Assembly (NCBI RefSeq): GCF_006716065.1
Contig: NZ_VFOL01000001.1
Coordinates: 4,712,001-4,776,000 of the forward strand
Source of the DNA: Salinispora arenicola
Lineage (GTDB): Bacteria; Actinomycetota; Actinomycetes; Mycobacteriales; Micromonosporaceae
DNA: 64,000 nucleotides
Direction: 5' to 3'
Made by a program: the position numbers and the translations under genes. This document shows positions 46,178 through 54,927 of the stretch, in pieces. The first letter of the stretch is position 1. Every line of letters begins with the position of its first letter. The notes under the pieces were generated by a model. It saw nothing but the letters and a program-made list of their open reading frames with translations. It was not told the DNA's origin and made no database searches.

Positions 46178-47413
46178 ATGAATGACAAGTGTCCGTTCGC
46201 CGCTCTCGACGTCACCGGCCAGGACCTCCATGGGGAGGCGGCACGGCTGCGCGAGCAGGGGCCGGCCGTCCTGGTCGAGCTGCCCGGCGGAGTGAAAGCG
46301 TGGTCGATCAACCGGTACGAGGTCATCCGAGAGTTGCTCATGGACCGTCGGGTCACCAAGAACGCCCGCAAGCACTGGCCGGCCTTCATCAAGGGTGAGA
46401 TTCCGCCGGACTGGGAGATGATCAGCTGGGTGGCGATGGACAACATGGTCACCGCGTACGGCAAGGACCACGTACGGCTGCGCAAGCTGGTAGGCAGGGC
46501 CTTCACCCAACGCCGCGCGGACGCGTTGCGCCCGCAGGTGGTGGCCCTGAGCACGAAGCTGCTCGACGACCTCGGGGCCACCCCGCCGGGTGAGGTGGTC
46601 GACCTGCGCGAACGCTTCGCCTATCCGCTGCCGGCCATGCTGGTGGCGAGCCTGATCGGCATGTCGGAGGCGGCCCTGGCGGCCTGCTCGAAGGTGATCG
46701 ACATGATGGTGCACACCAACGTGAGCCCCGAGGAGGCGCAGGCGGTGCTGCGGGGCTGGCGGGCCGCGATGGCCGACCTCATCGAGTCCAAGCGGCGCAC
46801 CCCGGGCGAGGACATCACCACCGACCTGATCGCGGCTCGCGAGGAGGACGGCTCCCGGCTCAGCGAGGCCGAATTGGCCGACACGATCTTCGCGATCCTC
46901 GGAGCCGGCTCAGAAACCACCATCAACTTCTTCGACAATGCGATCACCGCCCTGTTGAGCCGGCCGGGGCAGCTACAACTGCTCCGTACCGGCGGGGTGA
47001 CCTGGGACGACGTGATCGACGAGGTGCTGCGCGTCGAGTCACCGCTGGCGCACCTACCCCTGCGGTACGCCGTGGAGGACATCGAGCTCGACGGGGTGAC
47101 GATCCCCCAGGGTGACCCCATCCTCGTCAACTACGCGGCGGCGGGCAGGGATCCCGCGCTGCACGGCGGGACAGCCGACGAGTTCGACCTGGCCCGCGGC
47201 GACAAGACCCACCTGTCCTTCGGTTACGGTCCGCACTACTGCCTCGGTGCGGGCATCGCCCGGATGGTGGCGACGATCGGTCTGTCGATGCTCTTCGAGC
47301 GGTTCCCCGACCTCAGCCTGGCGGTGCCGGTCACGGAGCTCAAGCGGCTGCCAACCTTCATCATGAACGGACACCAGACGCTGCCCGTGCGGTTGACCGC
47401 GCACGCCCGGTAG
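46178..47413 (+). CDS. Cytochrome P450
   Basis: A 411-residue soluble P450. I use the ATG at 46178 (GGAGG 9 nt upstream); ATG 46172 is too close to that site. The I-helix is GAGSETTINFF, the ExxR motif is in DEVLRVESPL, and the heme loop is FGYGPHYCLGAGIAR with the Cys thiolate ligand. An N-terminal CPFAALDVTG follows. It is probably reduced by the ferredoxin encoded at 35337. Substrate is unknown. Its position next to the flavin monooxygenase suggests late hydroxylation or epoxidation, and an epoxide hydrolase is encoded nearby. Confidence 0.9.
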   Translation: MNDKCPFAALDVTGQDLHGEAARLREQGPAVLVELPGGVKAWSINRYEVIRELLMDRRVTKNARKHWPAFIKGEIPPDWEMISWVAMDNMVTAYGKDHVRLRKLVGRAFTQRRADALRPQVVALSTKLLDDLGATPPGEVVDLRERFAYPLPAMLVASLIGMSEAALAACSKVIDMMVHTNVSPEEAQAVLRGWRAAMADLIESKRRTPGEDITTDLIAAREEDGSRLSEAELADTIFAILGAGSETTINFFDNAITALLSRPGQLQLLRTGGVTWDDVIDEVLRVESPLAHLPLRYAVEDIELDGVTIPQGDPILVNYAAAGRDPALHGGTADEFDLARGDKTHLSFGYGPHYCLGAGIARMVATIGLSMLFERFPDLSLAVPVTELKRLPTFIMNGHQTLPVRLTAHAR

Positions 47414-47486
47414 CGCTACACGGTCATCGGCCGTCGCGGCCAGTGTGCGCACGACGAGCACGCGAGCTGCAACAAAGCAATGCTGC

Positions 47487-47492
47487 TAGCCT
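47487..47492 (+). promoter_or_regulatory. Minus-10 candidate for leaderless HxlR transcript
   Basis: TAGCCT stands 6 nt before the ATG at 47499 with no ribosome site between. This is the same layout as TAGCGT before the gene at 35689. No clear -35 is seen. Confidence 0.4.
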
Positions 47493-47498
47493 GAATGC

Positions 47499-48209
47499 AT
47501 GGCCAGGAGGACCTACGGGCAGTACTGCGGGCTGGCCCGCGCGCTCGAGTTCGTGGGTGAGCGCTGGGCCATACTGATCATCCGCGATCTTCTGGTCGGC
47601 CCCCGGCGGTTCACCGACCTGCAGCGACTGTCCAGGATCCCGACGAACGTCCTCTCCGCACGGCTGCGCGAGATGGAGACCAACGGCCTGGTCCAGCGAC
47701 GCATCGCGCCCCGACCGGCCTCGGGTGTGGTCTACGAGCTAACCGACTACGGCACGGAGTTGGAGCCGATCCTGCTCTCCCTGGGGGCCTGGGGCGCTCG
47801 CGCCCTGCGGGAACCCGCCGAGGGCGAGGTCATCACTCCCGACTCACTCGTCATCGCGTTGCGGGCCACGTTCCGGCCGCGGGCCGCGCCCCCGCGGCTG
47901 GTCAGCTTCGAACTGCGGTGCGGTCCCGCCGTCGTGCACTGCGTGGTCGACCACGGTGACCTGGCCGTCACCGACGTCGGTCCGCTACCCGGCGCGGATG
48001 TGGTCATCGAGACCGGCCCGGCGCTGCGGCGGCTAGTGGCCGGCGAGGTGGCCCCGGAGCAGGCGCTCGCCGACGGGCTGGTGCGGGTCCGCGGCGACAC
48101 CAGCCTGCTCGACCGGTTCGTGGAGATGTTCCGCATCGATCCGCTGCCCGCGTCGCAGGGTGGGCCGGAGCAGGCGCGAGCCGGCGCGTCGACCGTCCAC
48201 GCCGGCTGA
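47499..48209 (+). CDS. HxlR-family regulator with C-terminal SCP2-like domain
   Basis: A 236-residue protein. Residues 1-105 are a winged helix of the HxlR type: YCGLARALEFVGERWAILIIRDLLVGPRRFTDLQ, then RLREMETNGLVQRR and YELTDYG. Residues 115-215 look like an SCP2/sterol-carrier fold (VVIETGPALRRLVAGEVAPEQALADGLVRVRGD), which may bind a lipid-like ligand. This is the only transcription factor I see in regions A-C. It could sense the polyketide chain and act at the palindrome at 45910-45922. Confidence 0.85.
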   Translation: MARRTYGQYCGLARALEFVGERWAILIIRDLLVGPRRFTDLQRLSRIPTNVLSARLREMETNGLVQRRIAPRPASGVVYELTDYGTELEPILLSLGAWGARALREPAEGEVITPDSLVIALRATFRPRAAPPRLVSFELRCGPAVVHCVVDHGDLAVTDVGPLPGADVVIETGPALRRLVAGEVAPEQALADGLVRVRGDTSLLDRFVEMFRIDPLPASQGGPEQARAGASTVHAG

Positions 48210-48488
48210 GCCCGCCTCACCACCCGGCGACACGGCCGATCAGTCAGTCGCCCGTCACCTCGTGGTCCGCCCCGCTAGGCGGCCGGACACCGCCTCACCC
48301 ACCACCACCGACACCGGTGCGCTCCGCGCCGGCGGACAAACGGCATCCCCGCCCCGGTAGTCGCGGTTGCGCACATGCGGAGACGAGAACGGGGCGGACG
48401 CGGTGCGACGATGCCCTGAGTCGCTGGGTCGTCGAGTCGACCACCCGTCGGCGGTCCCCTGCCTACCCGATCCGCCAGGAGGCATCTG

Positions 48489-49325
48489 ATGGTTGATTCG
48501 ACAATGGGAGCGGAACTCGGCAACCTCCGACTGGGCTCGGCTGCCTCCGTCGAGACGGTGATATCGGTCGACGACGTACCGATCACGTACCAGAAGTCCG
48601 GGTCGGGGCCTCCTGTCGTGATGACCGGCGGCGGGCTCAACAACGCCGCGATGTTCGCCGAGTTGGTGGACCAATTGTCCCCGAACTTCACGGTCTACAA
48701 CTACGACCGGCGTGGACGCGGGCGCAGCGGCGACGGCAACCCGGACGAGTTCACGGTCGACCTCGAGCTGGCCGACATGGAGGCCGTCGTGCGTGCCGCC
48801 GGTGAGGGGTGCTACCTCTTCGCCAACTGCACCGGCGGGATGCTGGCCGTGCACGCCGCCGCCCGCGGGCTTCCGGTGGCCAAGATGGCCCTGTACGAGC
48901 CGCCGTTCGAGTCGCCACCCGTGTCCAACGACTACATGGACCGGCTGCGGGCGCTGCTCGCCGAGGACCGCCGCGCCGACGCAGTCGAACTGTTCTACCG
49001 CGAGTCGGTGCGGTTCTCCGAGGAGACGATCAGCTACTTCAAGCAGCACCCCATCTGGGACGCGTTCCTGGCCCTGGCCCCGACCCTGGTCTACGACTGC
49101 GCCCTCGGCATCGACTACAGCCCGGTTCCGATCGACCTGCTGCCGTCGATCGAGATCCCGACACTGGTGATCGATGGTGGAGACAGCCCACAGTGGATAT
49201 TCACCGCATGTGAGTCGCTCGCCGACGGGCTACCCAACGGTACGCACCACCGTGAGCCCGGGGAAAGCCACGTGCTCAACCAGAAGACCACTGGCCCCCT
49301 GATCACCTCGTTCTTTACCTCCTGA
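48489..49325 (+). CDS. Alpha/beta hydrolase with Cys at nucleophile position
   Basis: A 278-residue hydrolase, start ATG behind AGGAGG. It parallels the hydrolase at 52768-53568 over most of its length (PPVVMTGGG, FTVYNYDRRGRGRSGDG, DGGDS, final His). The nucleophile elbow reads FANCTGGML where the paralogue has YGHSSGAGL, so Ser is replaced by Cys and the first Gly by Ala. The Asp and His of the triad remain. Cys nucleophiles occur in dienelactone hydrolases and some acyltransferases, so it may act on a special ester or thioester or have altered function. A 279-bp gap precedes it in which I see no gene. Confidence 0.83.
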   Translation: MVDSTMGAELGNLRLGSAASVETVISVDDVPITYQKSGSGPPVVMTGGGLNNAAMFAELVDQLSPNFTVYNYDRRGRGRSGDGNPDEFTVDLELADMEAVVRAAGEGCYLFANCTGGMLAVHAAARGLPVAKMALYEPPFESPPVSNDYMDRLRALLAEDRRADAVELFYRESVRFSEETISYFKQHPIWDAFLALAPTLVYDCALGIDYSPVPIDLLPSIEIPTLVIDGGDSPQWIFTACESLADGLPNGTHHREPGESHVLNQKTTGPLITSFFTS

Positions 49326-49369
49326 CGCTCGCCGACCCGTCCACCCCGCTCAGGAGATTGGAAATTGTC

Positions 49370-50521
49370 GTGAAGCCATTCCGCATCGAGATCCCGCAGG
49401 AAGCGCTCGACGACCTCGCATCCCGGCTGGCCAACACCCGCTGGCCGGCGGAACACGGCGGTTGGGAGCGCGGGGTGCCGGTGAGCTACCTCAAGGAACT
49501 CGTCCACTACTGGCACCAGCAGTACGACTGGCGTGCCCACGAGGCGAGAATCAACGAGTTCCCGCAGTTCATCACCGAGGTCGACGGCACCACCATCCAC
49601 TTTTTGCACGTCCGGTCACCGGAGCCGCACGCCGTTCCGCTCATGCTCAACCACGGCTGGCCCGGATCCTTCGTGGAGTTTCTAGGCGTCATTGGTCCAC
49701 TGACAAACCCCCGCGCGCACGGCCTCGACCCGGCCACCGCGTTCCACGTGGTGGTGCCCTCGATCCCCGGCTTCGGCTTCTCCCAGCCGCTGGCGCCGGG
49801 CTTCGAAGTCGGCCGCGTCGGACAAGCGTACCTGCAGCTCATGGGGATGCTCGGCTACGACCGGTGCCTTGTCCAGGGTGGCGACTTCGGCTCGATGATC
49901 TCGCTGGCGATGGGCACGATGGCTCCAGACCACATCATCGGTGTGCACACCAACTTCCTGCTCACCATCCCGCCGCAGGACCCGACCTTCCTGACCAGCC
50001 TGGACGAGCGTGACCGGGCCAAGCTCCAGTTGCTGGCGAGGTTCAGCGCCGAGCTGTCGGGATACAGCATGGTGCAGAGCACCCGGCCGCAGACCATCTC
50101 GTACGGCCTTACCGACTCGCCGGTCGGGCAACTCGCCTGGATAGTGGAGCGCTTCAAGGACTGGACGGGCGCCAAGGACGCCCCGGAGGAGGTCGTCGAC
50201 CGCGACCAGATGCTGACCAACGCGATGATCTACTGGCTGACCGCCTCGGCAGCCTCCTCGGCCCAGCTGTACTACGAGAGCGCGGACGGCATGCGGATGG
50301 CCATGAGCGGCGTGGCGCCGCCACCGGTCACCGTACCCGTGGGGGTGGCGAGCTACGCCCACGACATCGCGCTACCGATCCGCAGCCTCGCCGAGAAGGC
50401 GGCCACCAGGATCGTGCACTGGGCGGAGTACGACCAGGGTGGCCACTTCCCCGCCATGGAACGACCGGACGAGTACGTGATGGACCTACGGACCTTCGCC
50501 GCGATCGCCACCCGCGGCTAG
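49370..50521 (+). CDS. Epoxide hydrolase (EHN-type, microsomal-like)
   Basis: A 383-residue protein using GTG 49370; TTG 49358 is in frame but sits directly on AGGAG. It begins with the epoxide hydrolase N-terminal domain (FRIEIPQEALDDLASRLANTRWP). The catalytic domain has oxyanion HGWPGS, nucleophile Asp in QGGDFGSM, the Tyr-bearing lid and His in GGHFPAMERP. It would open an epoxide to a diol. With two P450s and flavin monooxygenases in the locus, it may finish tailoring or detoxify an epoxide-bearing product. A long hairpin follows. Confidence 0.88.
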   Translation: MKPFRIEIPQEALDDLASRLANTRWPAEHGGWERGVPVSYLKELVHYWHQQYDWRAHEARINEFPQFITEVDGTTIHFLHVRSPEPHAVPLMLNHGWPGSFVEFLGVIGPLTNPRAHGLDPATAFHVVVPSIPGFGFSQPLAPGFEVGRVGQAYLQLMGMLGYDRCLVQGGDFGSMISLAMGTMAPDHIIGVHTNFLLTIPPQDPTFLTSLDERDRAKLQLLARFSAELSGYSMVQSTRPQTISYGLTDSPVGQLAWIVERFKDWTGAKDAPEEVVDRDQMLTNAMIYWLTASAASSAQLYYESADGMRMAMSGVAPPPVTVPVGVASYAHDIALPIRSLAEKAATRIVHWAEYDQGGHFPAMERPDEYVMDLRTFAAIATRG

Positions 50522-50598
50522 ATCGGCCGCGGTCACCCGGAGTCGCGCTGGCAGCAGAGCTGGTGCCAGCGGCGCCATCCCGGAAAGCCCTGAGCTGC

Positions 50599-50633
50599 GG
50601 GCGGGTAACGGTACACCGGACCGTTACCCGCCC
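50599..50633 (+). terminator. Perfect 14-bp hairpin after epoxide hydrolase
   Basis: Positions 50599-50612 pair with 50620-50633 around a 7-nt loop, 78 bp after the stop. The remaining 260 bp before the ABC exporter gene hold no gene that I can support and presumably its promoter. Confidence 0.75.
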
Positions 50634-50895
50634 CGCGTTTCCGCCGCGGGCCGCACCCGGCTGACGCCGGCGCCGGAACACGCACACGAGGTGCGACAGG
50701 TGCTAACCGCAGCGAACACACTGTTGCGATTCCGCAGTCTACTCTAGAAGGGAAACCATCGTGCTGGTAGAAAGGTGCGGAACAGGGCAGCACCGTGGTG
50801 GATCTGGCCACTCTGGCTGATCACCCAACCGCCTCACCCGGTTCGCCCCAACCGACCTGAAGCCGCCAGCACGAATTGACAGGGAGCGCCGTTTG

Positions 50896-51870
50896 ATGGA
50901 ACACGCAATCTGGGCCGAAGGGTTGGCGAAGCGCTACGGCGACACGATCGCCCTCGACGGTGTCGATCTCGCCGTTCCCGCCGGCACGGTGCTCGGCCTA
51001 CTCGGTCCCAACGGGGCGGGCAAAACCACCACCGTGCGCATTCTCGCCACGTTGCTGGCTCCCGACTCGGGCTCTGCCACCGTCGCCGGTTACGACGTCG
51101 TCAGGCAGGCACACGCCGTACGCCAGATAATCGGTCTGACCGGCCAGTACGCCGCCGTCGACGAGACGCTCACCGGCACCGAGAATCTCCTGTTCATCGC
51201 CCGGCTGCTCGGATTGTCCCGGGCTGATTCCCGCGCTCGGGCCGCAGAGCTGATGGCCAGCTTCGGCCTGTCGGACGCCGCGAACCGCGCGGCCAAGACC
51301 TACTCCGGCGGCATGCGTCGGCGGCTGGATCTCGCCGCCAGTCTAGTGGGGCGCCCCCGCGTGCTCTTCCTCGACGAGCCGACCACCGGGCTCGACCCCC
51401 GAGCCCGGCTGGAACTGTGGGACCTGGTCCGCCGCCTGGTCGCCGACGGCACCACGGTGCTGCTGACCACGCAGTACCTTGAAGAGGCGGACGCGCTCGC
51501 CGACGAGATCATCCTGGTCGACCATGGGAAGGTTATCGCTCGGGGCACCCCCGACGAGCTCAAGGCCAAGACCGGCGCCCAGACCCTCGCCGTGCGTCCG
51601 ATCGACGAGGCGGACGTGCAGAAGGTGGTCGAGGTGGTCCTCGCGATCACCGGCACTACGCCGGACGTCGACGGCACCCTGGTGACCGCGCCAGCGGCCG
51701 ACTCGTCCGCTCTCCCGCTCGCCGTTCGCCAGCTCGACCAGGAGGGCATCTCGATCCGGGAACTGTCACTTCGCGGCTCCAGCCTCGACGAGGTCTTCCT
51801 GTCGCTGACCGGGCGTCCCACCACCGAGGGTGAGCCGTCCACCAAGGAGACCGAGGAGGTGGCGGTATGA
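50896..51870 (+). CDS. Drug-exporter ABC ATPase (DrrA family)
   Basis: A 324-residue ATPase; ATG 50896 is chosen over TTG 50893 because AGGGAG lies 9 nt upstream. Walker A is GPNGAGKTTT, signature YSGGMRRRLDLAASL, Walker B LFLDEPTTGLD, and the extended C-terminus (SLRGSSLDEVFLSLTGRP) is characteristic of daunorubicin-resistance DrrA proteins. It drives the membrane partner encoded immediately downstream (ATGA overlap). Likely role: export of the polyketide or metallophore, giving self-resistance together with the UvrA-like protein. Confidence 0.92.
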   Translation: MEHAIWAEGLAKRYGDTIALDGVDLAVPAGTVLGLLGPNGAGKTTTVRILATLLAPDSGSATVAGYDVVRQAHAVRQIIGLTGQYAAVDETLTGTENLLFIARLLGLSRADSRARAAELMASFGLSDAANRAAKTYSGGMRRRLDLAASLVGRPRVLFLDEPTTGLDPRARLELWDLVRRLVADGTTVLLTTQYLEEADALADEIILVDHGKVIARGTPDELKAKTGAQTLAVRPIDEADVQKVVEVVLAITGTTPDVDGTLVTAPAADSSALPLAVRQLDQEGISIRELSLRGSSLDEVFLSLTGRPTTEGEPSTKETEEVAV

Positions 51871-52685
51871 CCGCCTCGACCGCGACCATTCCGGCTTCGA
51901 CCAAGCTCGTCACGCGCGTGAACCCGTTCGCCGGGCTCACCCAGTCCCTGACCGTGGCCTGGCGCACCCTGGTCCGCATCAAGCACAACCCGGCTGACCT
52001 AGCCGACCTCAGCGTCCAGCCGATCGTCTTCACGCTGCTGTTCGCGTTTGTCTTCGGCGGCGCGATCGGCGGAAGCGTCGAGACCTACGTGCAGTTCCTC
52101 ATTCCGGGCGTACTCGTCGGCAACATGCTGTTCACCACCCTCACCGTCGGGCAGGGGCTCAACTCGGACCTGACCAAGGGGGTCTTCGACCGATTGCAAT
52201 CACTGCCCATCGCCCGCTGGGCACCGCTGGCCGGGCGGGTCATCGCAGACCAGTTCAAGCAGCTCTGGACCATCCTGGTGTCGTTCCTGATCGGCTTGCT
52301 GCTCGGCTTCCGGTTCGAGATGGGCGTCATCCGCACGCTCGCCGCGTTGGGGCTGATCCTGCTGTTCGCTGTCGCGTTCTCCTGGGTCGCCGTACTGATC
52401 GGGGTCATGTCAAAGGACCCGGAGCAGGTCAACCTCTTCGGCCTGTCGGTGTTGCTGCCGATCTGCTTCGCCAGTGGCCAGTTTTCTCCGCCCGACACGA
52501 TGCCCGGCTGGTTGCAGTGGTTCGCCGAGGTCAATCCCGTCGGCATTCTCCTGCAGGCCACCCGCGGTCTGATCAACGGCGGTCCGGTCTCCGGCCCGGT
52601 CACCTGGACGCTGGTGTGGATCGCCGTCCTGGTCATCGTGTTCGCGCCGCTGTCGGTGCGTGCACTCAAGCGCCGCGTGTCGTAG
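51867..52685 (+). CDS. ABC-2 type exporter permease (DrrB family)
   Basis: A 272-residue membrane protein with about six hydrophobic segments, including QPIVFTLLFAFVFGGAIGG, FLIPGVLVGNMLFT and a conserved cytoplasmic loop DRLQSLPIARWAPLAGR typical of DrrB/ABC-2 permeases. The last helix ends in positively charged residues. It pairs with the preceding ATPase. A perfect 15-bp hairpin follows its stop. Confidence 0.92.
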   Translation: MTASTATIPASTKLVTRVNPFAGLTQSLTVAWRTLVRIKHNPADLADLSVQPIVFTLLFAFVFGGAIGGSVETYVQFLIPGVLVGNMLFTTLTVGQGLNSDLTKGVFDRLQSLPIARWAPLAGRVIADQFKQLWTILVSFLIGLLLGFRFEMGVIRTLAALGLILLFAVAFSWVAVLIGVMSKDPEQVNLFGLSVLLPICFASGQFSPPDTMPGWLQWFAEVNPVGILLQATRGLINGGPVSGPVTWTLVWIAVLVIVFAPLSVRALKRRVS

Positions 52686-52700
52686 CACCGCAGACTGACA

Positions 52701-52737
52701 GATGGGCGTCGGACCAACGACCGGTCCGACGCCCATC
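52701..52737 (+). terminator. Perfect 15-bp hairpin after exporter genes
   Basis: Positions 52701-52715 pair with 52723-52737 around a 7-nt loop, 15 bp after the DrrB stop. The next hydrolase gene then needs its own promoter or readthrough. Confidence 0.8.
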
Positions 52738-52767
52738 ACGTATTCGCTATCCGGAAAGGAAAAGGGC

Positions 52768-53568
52768 ATGGGTAAGACGATCTCGGCCGACGGCACCCCC
52801 ATCGGCTACGACCAGCGCGGCGACGGCCCTCCCGTGGTACTTGTCACCGGCGCACTCGGCGACCGGGACACGCTCGCTCCGCTGGCCAACACGCTGGCGC
52901 GGCACTTCACCGTCTTCAACTACGATCGCCGCGGCCGCGGCGAGAGCGGCGACCTCGTTCCGTACGGGGTCGCCCGGGAGATCGAGGACCTAGCCGCGAT
53001 CATCACCGAGGCCGGAGGATCCGCGGCGGTCTACGGCCACTCCTCCGGCGCCGGGCTGGCATTGCGCGCGGCGGCCTCCGGTCTGCCCATCGTTCGGCTC
53101 GTCCTGCACGAGGCGCCGTACGTCACCGACGACGAGGACGAGCGCCGAAGTGCCCGCGATTTCGCCGTACGGCTGCACGAGCTGCTCGGCGAGCGGCGAC
53201 GCGGGGACGCGGTCGCGCTGTTCATGGAGACGACGGGAACCCCGCCGGAGACCGTGGCGCAGTGGCGGACGGAGTCGTGGTGGCCCACGCTGGAGGCTCG
53301 CGCGCACACAATCGCGTACGACTCGGCTGTGATGGGTGACGAGAAGGGCGGTGGGGTGCCGACCGACCTGGTCGCCTCGATCCGGATGCCGACGCTCGTC
53401 CTCAGCGGTGGCGACAGCTTCGACTTCGTGCACGAGGTCGCCCACCGGATCACCGAACTGCTGCCCGACGGGCGGCACCGGGTGATCGAGGGGCAGGGGC
53501 ACAACGTGCCGGCCGAGGTGCTCGCCCCGGTCCTGACCCCGTTCCTCGATGTTCAGGAGCCCGGCTGA
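52768..53568 (+). CDS. Alpha/beta hydrolase (Ser nucleophile)
   Basis: A 266-residue hydrolase started at the ATG at 52768 behind a GGAAAGG purine tract; an in-frame start at 52702 would include the terminator hairpin. Motifs: VVLVTGALGDRD, FNYDRRGRGESGD, nucleophile YGHSSGAG, acid SGGDSFD and His in GQGHNVP. It is a paralogue of 48489-49325, but with a normal Ser nucleophile. Substrate unknown. Confidence 0.85.
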   Translation: MGKTISADGTPIGYDQRGDGPPVVLVTGALGDRDTLAPLANTLARHFTVFNYDRRGRGESGDLVPYGVAREIEDLAAIITEAGGSAAVYGHSSGAGLALRAAASGLPIVRLVLHEAPYVTDDEDERRSARDFAVRLHELLGERRRGDAVALFMETTGTPPETVAQWRTESWWPTLEARAHTIAYDSAVMGDEKGGGVPTDLVASIRMPTLVLSGGDSFDFVHEVAHRITELLPDGRHRVIEGQGHNVPAEVLAPVLTPFLDVQEPG

Positions 53569-53656
53569 GCCATCCGGTGCCGGCCAGCACGGTGAGAGGT
53601 GCGGCGTCACGACACCCTCGACACGATGGAGGCGTAGCGAAAGCGAGGGCGCCATC

Positions 53657-54886
53657 GTGGACAGCAGGCGGTGTGACCAGGCAGTTCTTTCCCGACGCAC
53701 AGTCCTCGACTGCGTCACACCGCCGTCCGGATCGTCATCGGCTGCCTCGTCCGTGCCCGGCCCGCCGTCGCCCGCGGCCGCCGTGCAGCTCGTCGTGGCG
53801 TCCCCCGACCGCGGGACCGTCGAACGGGTACGTCAGTTGGGTGACGAGCTCCGTGCCCGGTTGCGCCTAGACCCACTGGTAACCACGGTCGGGGCCGGCG
53901 GGGCGTCGGTCCACGCCGCGGTGCGCGACAGCGCCGCGGACGTCGTCGCGGTCGTGCGTCCCGATCTGTCAGGCGAGGCGCTGGTGGCGCTGCTCGCCCC
54001 GGTGCTCGCCGACGACATGGATGTCGCCGTCGCGGTCACCACCGATGCCGGGGGCACCACCCTCGACCGCCTGAACCGCTTTGCCTTTGGTGTCGGGGAC
54101 ACCCGCGTCGGGATGGTCGCCGGCCGCACCACGGTGCTGCGACCACTGCTCAACGCGTCCGCCGGTGACGCGCAGCGGATGGCCACGTCGCTGGCGCTGC
54201 TCGCTCGGCAGGCCGGCTGGCGGGTGCTTGACGTCCCGGTGCCCGCCGGCCAGCCGGTTCCGTCGGCCGCCGGCCAGCCGCTGGAGGCGCCGGCGCGGAG
54301 GTACGGCCCACCGGCCGGTCGGCCGCGCGGTGCGCTCGCGCGGTGGCGTCAACTCGACGCGCTCGTCCGAGCCACGTACGCCGTCGTGACCGACCGGGCC
54401 CGCCTCGATGGCAACGCCGCGGCGGTGGCACCACCGCCGGACGCGACACCGCCCACGACACCACCGCCCTCCGCGCCGCTGCCCGCCGCGGCGGTGCTGA
54501 AGTTCGTGCTGTTCGGCATCGTGGGTGCCCTCTCCGGCGTGGTCTACGTGCTGATCTACCTACCACTGCGGGAGGTGACCCCACCGCCAGTGGCAAACCT
54601 GGTCGCCCTCGCGCTGGCAGCCCTGTTCAACATCGAGGCGAACCGGGCATGGACCTTCCGCCGGAACCGGGTGGCCCGGTTCGGCATGCACGTCCGTTCG
54701 GCGATGCTCTTCGGCGCGCACTACGCCCTCACCACCGGCGCGGTGCTGGTGCTGCTGGCCGTCCACCCGGACGCGAGCCGGGTCGCCGAGGTGGTCACGC
54801 TGTTCGCCGCGGATGCCGCGATGACGGTCGCCCGGTTCGTCGGACTGGACAAATGGGTTTTCGGACGGGGGCGATCCGTGGCGTGA
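53657..54886 (+). CDS. Degenerate glycosyltransferase-like domain fused to GtrA membrane domain
   Basis: I use the GTG at 53657 (GAGGG 7 nt upstream), giving 409 residues. Residues 60-220 resemble a GT2 fold stripped of its DxD motif (VVASPDRGTVERV, VAVVRPDLSGEALVAL). A Pro-rich linker follows, then four transmembrane helices of the GtrA type (about residues 285-405; FVLFGIVGALSGVVYVLIYLPL, FNIEANRAWTFRRN, GLDKWVFGRG). GtrA proteins move polyprenyl-linked sugars across the membrane. The gene opens an envelope-glycan cluster. Confidence 0.78.
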   Translation: MDSRRCDQAVLSRRTVLDCVTPPSGSSSAASSVPGPPSPAAAVQLVVASPDRGTVERVRQLGDELRARLRLDPLVTTVGAGGASVHAAVRDSAADVVAVVRPDLSGEALVALLAPVLADDMDVAVAVTTDAGGTTLDRLNRFAFGVGDTRVGMVAGRTTVLRPLLNASAGDAQRMATSLALLARQAGWRVLDVPVPAGQPVPSAAGQPLEAPARRYGPPAGRPRGALARWRQLDALVRATYAVVTDRARLDGNAAAVAPPPDATPPTTPPPSAPLPAAAVLKFVLFGIVGALSGVVYVLIYLPLREVTPPPVANLVALALAALFNIEANRAWTFRRNRVARFGMHVRSAMLFGAHYALTTGAVLVLLAVHPDASRVAEVVTLFAADAAMTVARFVGLDKWVFGRGRSVA

Positions 54887-54927
54887 GCCCGTCCGTCCGC
54901 CCGTGCACCTGACGGACTCGGACGAGG

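Noticed and set aside
48160..48488. Small frames in the gap after the HxlR gene
   Set aside because: No ribosome site, no recognisable domain, composition like non-coding high-GC DNA.
52702..52767. Upstream start for the hydrolase at 52768
   Set aside because: It would begin inside a perfect 15-bp terminator hairpin.
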